A DNA stretch of 54,160 nt from Sulfitobacter sp. DFL-14 (GCF_003335585.1 NZ_QBFD01000046.1:95175-149334), one strand, 5' to 3'; positions 27,006 through 36,107 are shown, counted from the first letter of the stretch. The notes: generated by a model from the letters alone, not told the origin. Program-made: numbers and translations.

Positions 27006-27299
27006 TCAGCGCGTCTGGTCATCCACCCGGCTGGCCCGGAACTGCCGCACCACGCGACCGGCCAGCCAGCCGAAACCGAATGCGCAAAGCCCGTAGAGCA
27101 CCAGCGCCGCCTGCGCCATCAGCGCATTGCCCTCAAGCGGGGTGGCATTCAGATGCAGGGCCATCCACAACATGTTCAGCGCCATGCCCAGGATCAGCAC
27201 GCCCAGAAAGCCCAGGAACCGCGCGCGGTATCCCTGAAAGGCACAGGCCAGCATCCAGACGGCAAGCACCGCGATCAGCGCCATGATGGTCGGGCTCAT
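27006..27299 (-). CDS. Small membrane protein of the murC-murB interval
   Basis: A 97-residue protein with three hydrophobic segments (about 5-22, 28-48 and 60-80) and a basic C-terminal tail. Its ATG overlaps the stop of the preceding DUF2484-like gene (ATGA at 27296-27299), so the two are translationally coupled. I recognise no specific family. The conserved position inside the cell-wall cluster suggests an envelope role, which is inference. Confidence 0.75.
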   Translation of the reverse strand: MSPTIMALIAVLAVWMLACAFQGYRARFLGFLGVLILGMALNMLWMALHLNATPLEGNALMAQAALVLYGLCAFGFGWLAGRVVRQFRASRVDDQTR

Positions 27300-27568
27300 T
27301 CCGCAGGCCCCTTGATTTCAACCCCGCCCGCGCCCCGGCGCAGCCAGCGCATCAGGTAGATCACCGGCCAGCGCAGCACCGAACAGCCGCCCGCCAGCAC
27401 CAGCAGGCCGATCCAGGGCCCATGCTGCATCGTGACATAGCCCAGAATCGGAATACCGATGGCAATCAGGATATAGGCGTTGCGCCAGTGGTAGTCCTTG
27501 CTGGGTGTCATCGCGATGACATTCGCCGAAAGCGCCCAGAGACAGGCCAGGATGAGCGATGGGCTCAC
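27296..27568 (-). CDS. DUF2484 family protein
   Basis: A 90-residue protein starting MSPSLILACLWALSANVIAM, with three hydrophobic segments and a basic end (MRWLRRGAGG). This matches the DUF2484 family, which I know only from Rhodobacterales, where it sits between murC and murB. Its start overlaps the previous stop and its stop overlaps the next start by 4 bp on each side. The function is unknown. Confidence 0.82.
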   Translation of the reverse strand: MSPSLILACLWALSANVIAMTPSKDYHWRNAYILIAIGIPILGYVTMQHGPWIGLLVLAGGCSVLRWPVIYLMRWLRRGAGGVEIKGPAE

Positions 27569-27816
27569 TGCGGGACCTCAAAGCTCTGACCGCGCAGCCG
27601 GGCGATCAGGTAGCGCAGGGGGTTGCGGTACATCGACACGAAGGCGGCGATGGCCAGAAGCGCCATGAACCAGCCGACATGAAGCGCAATCGCGACGATC
27701 AACACCGGTGCCGACAGCAGCAGGGCCACCCCCGGCACATATTGCCGGCGCATCGGCAGCATTGCCACCGCCGCGGATGCCAGCACCCATAGAACGGAAA
27801 TCCACAATAATGTCAT
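27565..27816 (-). CDS. DUF2484-like small membrane protein
   Basis: An 83-residue protein (LLWISVLWVLASAAVAMLP, then GWFMALLAIAAFVSMYRNPL) that resembles its 27296-27568 neighbour in length, three-segment hydropathy and basic tail (RYLIARLRGQ), so the pair may be ancient duplicates. It begins the ATGA-coupled trio 113 bp after murC. A GCCCC/GGGGC hairpin at 27846-27860 lies in that gap. Confidence 0.8.
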   Translation of the reverse strand: MTLLWISVLWVLASAAVAMLPMRRQYVPGVALLLSAPVLIVAIALHVGWFMALLAIAAFVSMYRNPLRYLIARLRGQSFEVPQ

Positions 27817-27929
27817 AGCTGCTGCTCCTTCTTCGTCTCGTCGCCGCCCCTTTCCGGGGCTCTTTGATCAGCCGGGCCGCGGTGTTGGATCACAGACAAG
27901 CGGCAGAATTATGGCCAAGAGGCCCGCCG

Positions 27930-29351
27930 TCAGGCGGCGGCCCCCTTGAGAGCGCGTAGTTTTTCCGGCAGCGCATTGGCCCAGGCGCTGATTGTCCCTG
28001 CCCCGAGACAAACCACCATATCGCCCGGTCCGGCCTGTTCGCGCACCAGGCGCATCAGATCTTCCTCATTCTGGACCGCACGGGCGTGGCGATGGCCATG
28101 GCGGATCAGCCCTGCCACCAGACCGTCGCGGTCCGCGCCCTCGATCGGGTCTTCGCCTGCGGCATAGACCTCGGCAATGCCCACCACATCGGCATCGTTG
28201 AAACAGGCGCAGAATTCCTCGAAATGGTGATGCAGTCGGGTGTAGCGGTGCGGCTGGTGCACGGCGATTACCCGGCCCTCCGTCGCCTGACGCGCGGCTT
28301 TCAGCACGGCGGCAATCTCGACCGGGTGGTGGCCGTAGTCGTCGATGATGGTGACCCCGTCCACTTCGCCCACCTTGGTAAAGCGCCGGTTGACCCCGCC
28401 AAAACTTTTCAGCGCCGCGCGGATCTCGTCGCGCTTCATGCCCAGATGGCGCGCCACCGCAACGGCACTCAGCGCGTTGGAGACGTTGTGATCCCCCGGC
28501 ATCGGCAGTTCGCAACCTTCGATCACCGCCCCCTCGGCCTGCAGGTGAATGTCGAAATGCGCCACGCCGCCCTTGTAGGTCAGGTTCCGCGCGCGCACAT
28601 CGGCCTGGGCGTTGAACCCATAGGTGACAACGCGGCGGTCGGTGATCTTGCCCACCAGCGCCTGCACTTCGGGATGATCGGTGCAGCAGACCGCCAGACC
28701 GTAGAAGGGGATGTTGGACACGAAATCGAGGAACCCCTGCCGCAGCCGGTCGAAATCGCCCCAATGTTCCATATGCTCGGGGTCGATGTTGGTGACGATG
28801 GCAATGGTGGCGGGCAACCGGTTGAAGGTGCCGTCGCTTTCATCCGCCTCCACCACCATCCATTCGCCCTGCCCCATGCGCGCATTCGATCCATAGGCAT
28901 GGATGATCCCGCCATTGACCACCGTGGGGTCGATGCCGCCCTTGACCAGCAGTTCCGCAACCATGGTGGTTGTCGTCGTCTTGCCATGGGTGCCCGCGAC
29001 CGCAATGTTGGATTTCAGCCGCATCAGCTCTGCCAGCATCTCTGCCCGGCGCACGATGGGCAGGCCCGCCAGCCGCGCCGCGTCCAGCTCGGGGTTGCCG
29101 GGCTTGATCGCCGAAGAGATGACCACCACCTCGGCATTCTCGATGTTCTCGGCCTTTTGCCCCTCGAAAATCACCGCCCCCAGCTCAGCCAGCCGGTCGG
29201 TGATCTTGGTCGTCTTCAGGTCGGAGCCCTGCACCCGGTAGCCATGGTTGATCAGCACCTCGGCAATGCCCGACATGCCGATGCCGCCAATGCCGACAAA
29301 ATGGATCGGGCCCACATCGGTGGGCAGTTTGGTGGCCGCTGCTGCGTTCAT
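27930..29351 (-). CDS. murC: UDP-N-acetylmuramate--L-alanine ligase MurC
   Basis: A 473-residue Mur ligase adding L-Ala to UDP-MurNAc. The N-terminal Rossmann motif HFVGIGGIGMSGIAEVL is diagnostic of MurC. ATP loop GTHGKTTT is at 120-127. NIDPEHMEHWGDFDRL and DDYGHHPVEIAA complete the central and C-terminal domains. ATG 29351 overlaps the murG stop by 4 bp. Confidence 0.97.
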   Translation of the reverse strand: MNAAAATKLPTDVGPIHFVGIGGIGMSGIAEVLINHGYRVQGSDLKTTKITDRLAELGAVIFEGQKAENIENAEVVVISSAIKPGNPELDAARLAGLPIVRRAEMLAELMRLKSNIAVAGTHGKTTTTTMVAELLVKGGIDPTVVNGGIIHAYGSNARMGQGEWMVVEADESDGTFNRLPATIAIVTNIDPEHMEHWGDFDRLRQGFLDFVSNIPFYGLAVCCTDHPEVQALVGKITDRRVVTYGFNAQADVRARNLTYKGGVAHFDIHLQAEGAVIEGCELPMPGDHNVSNALSAVAVARHLGMKRDEIRAALKSFGGVNRRFTKVGEVDGVTIIDDYGHHPVEIAAVLKAARQATEGRVIAVHQPHRYTRLHHHFEEFCACFNDADVVGIAEVYAAGEDPIEGADRDGLVAGLIRHGHRHARAVQNEEDLMRLVREQAGPGDMVVCLGAGTISAWANALPEKLRALKGAAA

Positions 29352-30448
29352 TTTCGTTTTCCTTCCTGGGCCAGGGTCTCGACCATCTGCGCCAGGGCTT
29401 GCGCCGCTTCGGGCTTGCCCACTGAATGGGCCGCCCGCGACATCTGCAATGCGGCGTCGGGCTGTTCGAGAATGCTTTGTATCTGTTTGGCCAGTGCCTC
29501 GGGGCTGAGCCTGCTTTCGGGAACCATGATCGCGGCTCCCGCCTCGACCAACCCGCGCGCATTGGCGGTCTGGTGGTCGCCTGTCGCGGCGGCAAAGGGG
29601 ATCAGGATCGAGGGTCGCCCGATCACCGAGATATCCGCGACCGAAGAGGCCCCCGACCGGCTGATGACCAGCTGCGCCTCGGACATCCGGCGCGGCACAT
29701 CTTCAAAGAAGGGCTGTACGTCCGCGTCAATGGCGTTCTCGGCATAATAGTCGGCAACCCGCTGGCCGTCTTCGTCGCGGGCCTGATGGCTGACGCGGAT
29801 GTTCTTGAGCATGGCAAGCGGCAGTGCGGCCAGCGCGGCGGGCACCACATCGCTCAGGATGCGCGCGCCCTGCGAGCCGCCCATCACCAGAATTTCCATC
29901 GGATAGTCACCGGGGGGGATATAGCCCGCGCCTGCCCGGTCGAGCACCGCAGCGCGCACCGGGTTGCCCACATGCACACCTTCCACCCCCTCGGGCAACT
30001 CCGTCGGCCAGGTGCCGCAGGCCATGGCATCGACCCGTTTGGCAAAGATCGTGTTGACCCGGCCCAGCACGCCGTTCTGTTCATGGATCATGCGCGGCAC
30101 CCGCAACAGGGTTGCCGCCGACAGCGCCGGGATCGACGGATATCCGCCAAAGCCCACAACCACGGCAGGCCGGTCGCGCATCATCCGCAGGGCGGCCCCC
30201 AGCGCCCCCGCACCGATGCGCAGCGGCACCATCGCCTTGGCCAGCACGCCGCCCCGCGCAAAGGTGGCGGAACTGACCTGGCTGATTTCAACCTCTGCCG
30301 GGAACCCGCCGGTATAGCGCGCGCCGCGTGCGTCGGTGGACAGGCGCACCCGCCAGCCGCGCGTCAGCATCACCTCGGCCAGGGCCTGCGCAGGGAACAT
30401 GTGGCCCCCGGTGCCTCCGGCTGCGATGATCAACAAGGGTGCGGTCAT
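29348..30448 (-). CDS. murG: UDP-GlcNAc:lipid I transferase MurG
   Basis: A 366-residue GT28 glycosyltransferase that makes lipid II at the inner face of the membrane. G-loop GGTGGH is at 11-16. VGFGGYPSIPAL, the second G-loop MGGSQGA and the UDP-GlcNAc site SRSGASSVADI are present. ATG 30448 has GGAGGA 5 nt upstream. It is 22 bp downstream of ftsW and overlaps murC. Confidence 0.96.
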   Translation of the reverse strand: MTAPLLIIAAGGTGGHMFPAQALAEVMLTRGWRVRLSTDARGARYTGGFPAEVEISQVSSATFARGGVLAKAMVPLRIGAGALGAALRMMRDRPAVVVGFGGYPSIPALSAATLLRVPRMIHEQNGVLGRVNTIFAKRVDAMACGTWPTELPEGVEGVHVGNPVRAAVLDRAGAGYIPPGDYPMEILVMGGSQGARILSDVVPAALAALPLAMLKNIRVSHQARDEDGQRVADYYAENAIDADVQPFFEDVPRRMSEAQLVISRSGASSVADISVIGRPSILIPFAAATGDHQTANARGLVEAGAAIMVPESRLSPEALAKQIQSILEQPDAALQMSRAAHSVGKPEAAQALAQMVETLAQEGKRK

Positions 30449-30470
30449 GGTGTCCTCCGTCCGGGCGCCT

Positions 30471-31640
30471 TCAGCGGGCGCGGCCCCGGCCAAGAATGTC
30501 AGAAATCTCGCCCTGCGGCCTGCTGCGCGTGAAGGCCAGCAACATCCCCACCGCGATGCCCGAAGCGATCACCGAAGACCCCCCGTAGCTGACAAATGGC
30601 AGGGTCATCCCCTTGGCCGGCAGCAGCCGCACGGCGACGCCCATGTTTATCATGGCCTGCACGCCAAAGATACAGGCAAGCCCGGTGCCCGCCAGCCGCG
30701 TGAAAGGGTCCCGTTCACGCACCAGACGCAGCAGCGACCGGACCACGATCACGGTGTAAAGCGCTATGATGCACAGCACCAGAACCAGCCCGTATTCCTC
30801 TGCCGCGACGGCAATGATGAAATCGGTATGGGCATCGGGCAGCGACCATTTCACTTCGCCCTCGCCCACGCCGACACCAAAAAGACCGCCCTCGCGGATC
30901 GCATTGGTGGCATAGCCCAGCTGCGTGGTCGGATCGACATCGGGGCTGAGAAAGCCATCGATCCGGCGCGCGAAGTGTTCCGAACTGGAATAGGCGAAAC
31001 TGCCCGCAATCACCACCATCGCGGCCATGCCCACCAGCAGCAGCATCGGCGCCCCGGCGACAAAATACATCACGCCCCAGCCGAACAGCACCAGACAGGC
31101 CTGGCCAAAGTCGGGCTGCAAAGCCAGCATCAGCACGATCGACATGCACAGGGCAAAGGACCAGGCCTTGCCCGGCGGGCCATTGATCTCAAGGCTGGCG
31201 GCCAGAAGCCAGGCGGTTACCACGATAAATCCGGGCTTGAGAAATTCCGAAGGCTGCACACTGGCAAATCCCAGCGAATACCAGCGGGTCGCCCCCTTGC
31301 CAAAGTCGGTGCCGAAAAACGGCAGCAGCGCCAGCGCGATAAAGGCGCCGATAAAGCCCAGCACCGCCAGGCGGCGCACCACCACAGGCGACATCATCGA
31401 GGTCAGCACCATCGCAAAGATCGCAAGACCGCCAAAGAAGGCCTGCCTTTGAACGTAGTGGAACGGATCAAACCCGTTCTTGGCAGCCAGCGGCGGCGAG
31501 GCGGCCAGCCCCAGCAACATGCCGACAGCGAACAGCATCAACACGCAGGACAAGGCCCAGCGATCCACCGTGCGCCACCATTTTGGAAGAATTGGCTCGC
31601 CTTCCCGAACGGGAACCGCGCCATAGACCATCTCTGTCAT
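30471..31640 (-). CDS. ftsW: Peptidoglycan polymerase FtsW
   Basis: A 389-residue SEDS-family glycosyltransferase for septal peptidoglycan with about ten membrane spans. Family motifs include GATRWYSLGFASVQPSEFLKP (split over loop and helix), FGVGVGEGEVKWSLPDAHTDFI and LPFVSYGGSSV. It pairs with FtsI encoded about 9 kb upstream. It begins a sub-operon ftsW-murG-murC after a 133-bp gap, where CCCCA/TGGGG at 31670-31684 forms a small hairpin. Confidence 0.95.
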   Translation of the reverse strand: MTEMVYGAVPVREGEPILPKWWRTVDRWALSCVLMLFAVGMLLGLAASPPLAAKNGFDPFHYVQRQAFFGGLAIFAMVLTSMMSPVVVRRLAVLGFIGAFIALALLPFFGTDFGKGATRWYSLGFASVQPSEFLKPGFIVVTAWLLAASLEINGPPGKAWSFALCMSIVLMLALQPDFGQACLVLFGWGVMYFVAGAPMLLLVGMAAMVVIAGSFAYSSSEHFARRIDGFLSPDVDPTTQLGYATNAIREGGLFGVGVGEGEVKWSLPDAHTDFIIAVAAEEYGLVLVLCIIALYTVIVVRSLLRLVRERDPFTRLAGTGLACIFGVQAMINMGVAVRLLPAKGMTLPFVSYGGSSVIASGIAVGMLLAFTRSRPQGEISDILGRGRAR

Positions 31641-31773
31641 GGATACACTGCCTTAAACTGCCTCGAACGCCCCATTTTCTGGGGTCTAACTGTCAGCATA
31701 ACGCCATTTTGCGGATCACGCCAGTCAATTTCCGCCACGCACCACCGGCACGCGACGGAAAGATTGCCACCCG

Positions 31774-32304
31774 TCAGGCGGCGGCGTGGGTGCCGCGCAC
31801 CGGGTAATCCTTGTCACGGATAAACCTGATCCCGTTCAGGATGCTCTCAAGGTCCGGCCGGGCGAAGGGCGCATTGGAGACATCGACAATCTGGATATTC
31901 CCTGCAGCGTTGACCACAAAAAGACCCGGCTCGGGAAAGGGACGGTCGGTTTCCTGCGCACTGCGCGGGTCAGAGACATAAAGCCCCAAAGCACGCATCT
32001 GCGCGACGGACAGGTCATAGCCCATGGGCAGGCTGAGGTTCATTTCCGCCACCATCGCTTCGGCCTTGACCTGCGGGTCACCCGATACGGCAACAACATC
32101 GACACCGGCGGCATGGAACTGCTCCTGCAAGCCTTCAAGCTGCTTGAGATACCTTTTGCAGATCGGGCAATGCAGCCCCCGGTAGACCACGATGATTTGC
32201 CAGTCGCGCCCGCCCGAGGGTTCGCCCAGGGTGATCTCCCCGCCGCCGACCCGCGCGACCCTGGTTTTCGGAAATGCCGCGCCGGCGTCCTGAACCTGCA
32301 TCAT
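31774..32304 (-). CDS. Peroxiredoxin-like (AhpC/TSA superfamily) protein
   Basis: A 176-residue thioredoxin-fold protein with a CPIC motif (Cys46, Cys49) after IIVVYRGLH, then VVAVSGDP and FVVNAAGNIQIVDVS. It resembles the peroxiredoxin-like subgroup that has CXXC rather than the PxxxTxxC of classical peroxiredoxins, so the exact reaction is uncertain. AGGAG supports either ATG 32304 or 32301. It interrupts the dcw cluster between murD and ftsW and is divergent from the BaiN-type flavoprotein. Confidence 0.85.
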   Translation of the reverse strand: MMQVQDAGAAFPKTRVARVGGGEITLGEPSGGRDWQIIVVYRGLHCPICKRYLKQLEGLQEQFHAAGVDVVAVSGDPQVKAEAMVAEMNLSLPMGYDLSVAQMRALGLYVSDPRSAQETDRPFPEPGLFVVNAAGNIQIVDVSNAPFARPDLESILNGIRFIRDKDYPVRGTHAAA

Positions 32305-32410
32305 ATTCTCCTGTTGTATATATGCCTGCGACAGGTAACCGGGCAAAGCTCCGGCACAAGGGGCATAACGCCAACTTGACCCCCCGCCCCGAACCGGGCA
32401 AGCCGCTGGC

Positions 32411-33586
32411 ATGAAAGTGGATACGGCAATCATTGGCGCGGGTGCGGCTGGCATGATGTGTGCGGCACATGCCGGGGGGCGTGTGCTTGTGGTCGATCAC
32501 GCCAGGGCACCGGGCGAAAAGATCCGCATCTCCGGCGGCGGGCGGTGCAATTTCACCAACCTCCACTGCGATCCTTCCGCCTTTCTCAGCCAGAATCCGC
32601 ATTTCGCGAAATCCGCGCTTGCCCGCTATACCCAATGGGATTTCATCGCATTGGTCGAAGCCCATGGCATCCCCTGGCATGAAAAGACATTGGGGCAATT
32701 GTTCTGTGACACCTCCGCCAAGGATATCGTCGCAATGCTGCGCCGGATGATGCAGGTGGCCGGGGCGGAACTGCATTTGCAAACTACCGCATCACAGTTT
32801 GCAAAGTCACCGGCGGGCTTTACCTTTGACCTGCAAGGCCCTGAATATACTGGAAAGATCACCACCAGTAATCTTGTGGTCGCTTCGGGGGGCAAATCCA
32901 TCCCGAAAATGGGCGCAACCGGCCTCGCCTATGAGATCGCGCGCCAGTTCGACCTGCCGGTGACGGAAACACGCGCGGGCCTTGTGCCCTTCACCTTTGC
33001 CGATGGCCGCTTTGCCGAGATATCCGGCGTCGCCACACCGGCCCGCGTCACCGCAGGCGGCACCAGCTTTGACGAGGCGCTGCTGTTCACCCATCGGGGC
33101 CTCTCCGGCCCTGCTGTCCTGCAGGCCTCCTCCTATTGGAAAGAGGGTGAGGACATCACGGTAAACCTTTGCCCTGAAACAAATATCCTCGAAGATCTGA
33201 AGGCGCGCCGTCAGGCACGGGGCCGCAAGAACCTGACCACGGAACTGGCCCAGCATCTGCCCGCGCGGCTGGTCGAACACCTGGCCAGCCAGCTGGACCT
33301 GAGCGGCAATCTGGCGGATTGGTCAGACACACGTTTGCAAAATCTCGTGACGCATTTGCAAAACTGGCATCTGACCCCCGGCGGCACCGAAGGATACCGC
33401 ACCGCCGAGGTCACCCTTGGCGGTGTCGATACTGACGCGCTCTCCTCCCGCTCGATGATGAGCAAGGCGGTGCCCGGGCTTTATTTCATTGGCGAAGCGG
33501 TGGATGTCACCGGCTGGCTGGGCGGCTACAATTTCCAATGGGCCTGGTCCTCCGCCATGGCTGCTGCCCGCGACATCGCCGGTTGA
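32411..33586 (+). CDS. BaiN/RdsA family NAD(P)/FAD-dependent oxidoreductase (HI0933-like)
   Basis: A 391-residue flavoprotein. FAD dinucleotide motif GAGAAG is at 9-14, the family signature SGGGRCNFTN is near 41-50, and VVASGGKSIPKMGATGLAYEIA lies mid-protein. The C-terminal GEAVDVTGWLGGYNFQWAWSSG-like segment (ending SSAMAAARDIAG) is characteristic. The physiological substrate is unknown. It runs against the dcw direction, and its stop abuts the murD stop with no gap (TGATCA at 33584-33589). Confidence 0.92.
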   Translation: MKVDTAIIGAGAAGMMCAAHAGGRVLVVDHARAPGEKIRISGGGRCNFTNLHCDPSAFLSQNPHFAKSALARYTQWDFIALVEAHGIPWHEKTLGQLFCDTSAKDIVAMLRRMMQVAGAELHLQTTASQFAKSPAGFTFDLQGPEYTGKITTSNLVVASGGKSIPKMGATGLAYEIARQFDLPVTETRAGLVPFTFADGRFAEISGVATPARVTAGGTSFDEALLFTHRGLSGPAVLQASSYWKEGEDITVNLCPETNILEDLKARRQARGRKNLTTELAQHLPARLVEHLASQLDLSGNLADWSDTRLQNLVTHLQNWHLTPGGTEGYRTAEVTLGGVDTDALSSRSMMSKAVPGLYFIGEAVDVTGWLGGYNFQWAWSSAMAAARDIAG

Positions 33587-34987
33587 TCAGCCCCCGGTCG
33601 CTGCCGCGACCCGTGCCGCGAAATCCTCGCCCCGGCGTTCGAAACTGTCATATTGGTCAAAACTGGCCGCCGCCGGCGCCAGCAGCACCACATCCCCCGG
33701 TTCCGCCTCTGCCACCGCGCGGGCCACGGCGACCTCCATCGTGCCACAGACCTCTGCCTCCACGTTCAGCTGCATGGCAAATCCGGCGGCCTCGCGCCCG
33801 ATCACATAGGCCTTGCGCACGCCGCCGGTGGCAGTGGCCAGCCCTTCCAGCCCGCCTTCCTTCTCAAGTCCGCCGCAAATCCAGCGAATCTTATCAAAAG
33901 CCGCAAGCGCCTTGGCGGCGGAATCCACATTGGTCGCCTTGCTGTCATTGACATAGCGCACGCCGCCCACCTCCGCGATGGTCTGGGACCGGTGCGGCAA
34001 CCCGCCAAAGCTGTGAAACGCAGCCTCAATCACCCGTGGCGCCAGCCCCAGTGACCGGCAGGCGGCATAGGCCGCGCAGGCATTCTGATGATTATGCGCC
34101 CCCGGCAGCCCCGCCACCCCGCGCAGATCCACGGAAGCCACCTGCTTGCCCTTGCGGTATTCCGACAGGAACCCCTTGCGCGCAAAGACCTGCCAGCCCG
34201 GCCCGGTCAGCTTGCGTGTCACGCTGACGCGGATCACCCGGTCATCGGCGCGGCCTTCGGTCATCTGCCCGGCCAGGTATTGCCCCTCCACCTCGTCCAC
34301 GCCGATCACCGCACGGTCCGGCCCGCCCTCGGCAAAGAGCCGCCGCTTCGCCGCGAAATAGCCGCCCATCCCGTGGTGCCGATCCAGGTGATCGGGACTG
34401 AGGTTGGTAAAGACCGCCACATCCGGCGTCAGCGCCCGCGCCAGATCGGTCTGGTAGCTGCTCAGCTCCAGCACCACGACCTCGCCGTCCACCGCAGGCT
34501 CCAGGTCCAGCACCCCGCGGCCGATGTTGCCAGCCAGCTGGCAGGGCCGCCCGACCTCTTCGAGAATGTGATGGATCAGCGCCGAGGTGGTGGATTTCCC
34601 GTTCGATCCGGTCACCGCCACCACCCGCGGCATCACGTCGAACCCGTTCCAGTCCGACGTGGCAAAGCTTTGAAAGAACAGGCCGATGTCATTGTCCACC
34701 GGCACGCCCGCGTCCAGCGCCGCCGCCACCACCGGGTTCGGTGCCGGGTAAAGATGCGGAATTCCGGGGCTGACGATCAGCCGGGCGATGGCATCGAAGG
34801 CACCGGGTTTCTTCAGATCGGCACAGGTCAGCCCCTCGGCCTCTGCCCTGGCGCGGGCATCCGGATTGTCATCCCAGCACAGCGGCAGGGCACCGCCCGC
34901 CACCAGCGCACGCGCCGCCACCAGACCCGACCGGCCCAGCCCCAGCACCGCCACCTGCGCACCTTCCAATCCCCGTACTGGAATCAT
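33587..34987 (-). CDS. murD: UDP-MurNAc-L-alanine--D-glutamate ligase MurD
   Basis: A 466-residue Mur ligase adding D-Glu. The N-terminal motif VAVLGLGRSGLVAARAL and LIVSPGIPH, ATP loop TGSNGKSTT, NLSPDHLDRH and the NDSKATN loop are diagnostic. ATG 34987 has AGGGGTG about 7 nt upstream. It is cut off from its usual neighbours: glsA is divergent upstream and a flavoprotein converges downstream, so it needs its own promoter in the 73-bp gap to glsA. Confidence 0.96.
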   Translation of the reverse strand: MIPVRGLEGAQVAVLGLGRSGLVAARALVAGGALPLCWDDNPDARARAEAEGLTCADLKKPGAFDAIARLIVSPGIPHLYPAPNPVVAAALDAGVPVDNDIGLFFQSFATSDWNGFDVMPRVVAVTGSNGKSTTSALIHHILEEVGRPCQLAGNIGRGVLDLEPAVDGEVVVLELSSYQTDLARALTPDVAVFTNLSPDHLDRHHGMGGYFAAKRRLFAEGGPDRAVIGVDEVEGQYLAGQMTEGRADDRVIRVSVTRKLTGPGWQVFARKGFLSEYRKGKQVASVDLRGVAGLPGAHNHQNACAAYAACRSLGLAPRVIEAAFHSFGGLPHRSQTIAEVGGVRYVNDSKATNVDSAAKALAAFDKIRWICGGLEKEGGLEGLATATGGVRKAYVIGREAAGFAMQLNVEAEVCGTMEVAVARAVAEAEPGDVVLLAPAAASFDQYDSFERRGEDFAARVAAATGG

Positions 34988-35060
34988 TGCATCACCCCTG
35001 CTACCCGTTGGCCCGCAGAATGGTCGCAATACGCGCCCTTCACAAGCCGGAGCGCCCAGA

Positions 35061-35972
35061 ATGCCGAACCTCGATACCATCCTGCACCAGCTTGACCAAA
35101 AGGCCCGCCTGGATGCCGACTGGGGCCAGGTGGCCAGCTACATTCCACAGCTGGCGCGGGTCGATCCGGCGCAATTCGCGATTTCCGTCGTCACCGCCGA
35201 TGGCCAGCTGCACCAGGCCGGCGACCATGGTGTGGCTTTCTCCGTCCAGTCGATCACCAAGGTTTTCACCCTTGCCATCGCCCTTGGCCGCTCGGGCGAC
35301 CAGCTCTGGACACGGGTGGGCCGCGAACCCTCGGGCCGGGCCTTCAACTCCATCGTCCAGCTCGAACAGGAAAACGGCCGCCCCCGCAATCCCTTCATCA
35401 ACGCAGGCGCCATTGTCACCACCGACGCGGTGCTGGGCAACCGCGCCCCGCGCGAGGCCCTGGCCGAGATCATCCACTTCGTGCGCAGTGCCGCCGGATC
35501 CGGCGATATCCACATCAACGAAACCGTCGCGGCCTCGGAAACCGCCTATGGCCACCGCAACTTCGCGCTCGCGCATTTTCTGGCCGCACATGACAATCTG
35601 ACCAACAGCCCCGACAAGGTGCTGGGCACCTACTTCCACCATTGCGCCATCGAGATGACCACCGCCCAGTTGGCCATGGCGGGCCGTTTCCTGATTCACG
35701 CGCCGAACATGCCACGGCTGGTCTCGCCCCGCCGCATCCGCCGACTCAACGCGATGATGCTCACCTGCGGCCATTACGACGGCTCGGGTGACTTCGCCTA
35801 CCGTGTCGGCATTCCGGGCAAAAGCGGCGTCGGCGGCGGCATCCTGGCCATCGTGCCGCACCAGGCCGCCATCGCGGTCTGGAGCCCCGGTCTCAACCGC
35901 TACGGCAATTCCCACCGGGGCACCGAAGCGCTCGCCGAACTGACCACCAGGATGGGCTGGTCGATCTTCTAG
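35061..35972 (+). CDS. glsA: Glutaminase
   Basis: A 303-residue serine-dependent beta-lactamase-like glutaminase that hydrolyses glutamine to glutamate and ammonia. The catalytic Ser-x-x-Lys is FSVQSITKVF (Ser64, Lys67). NPFINAGAIV, the YGHRNFALAHFL segment and GIPGKSGVGGGI match GlsA/YneH. The length is typical. GGAG lies 9 nt before ATG 35061. It is inserted between mraY and murD on the opposite strand. Glutamate supply to MurI/MurD would be a neat link but is speculative. Confidence 0.95.
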   Translation: MPNLDTILHQLDQKARLDADWGQVASYIPQLARVDPAQFAISVVTADGQLHQAGDHGVAFSVQSITKVFTLAIALGRSGDQLWTRVGREPSGRAFNSIVQLEQENGRPRNPFINAGAIVTTDAVLGNRAPREALAEIIHFVRSAAGSGDIHINETVAASETAYGHRNFALAHFLAAHDNLTNSPDKVLGTYFHHCAIEMTTAQLAMAGRFLIHAPNMPRLVSPRRIRRLNAMMLTCGHYDGSGDFAYRVGIPGKSGVGGGILAIVPHQAAIAVWSPGLNRYGNSHRGTEALAELTTRMGWSIF

Positions 35973-36071
35973 AGCGCCCGCCTTTGCCCTGAGGCAGATG
36001 ACAGCGCCATGTCCCGAGAGCGCGCCGCGCCACAGGTATTGGCGCTTCAACTTCAAGACGGGGCGCGTTAA
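35973..36071. repeat. Palindromic element, copy 3
   Basis: This copy is inverted relative to copies 1 and 2: the reverse complement of its core gives ATACC, GCGCGG and TCTCGGGACA. Inner arms AGCGCCA (36003-36009) and TGGCGCT (36040-36046) pair perfectly and differ from both other copies. It begins directly at the glsA stop and lies between the convergent glsA and mraY genes. Confidence 0.7.
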
Positions 36072-36107
36072 CCCCCGCTTCATTGTTCCGCAAATATACC
36101 GGAGGTG

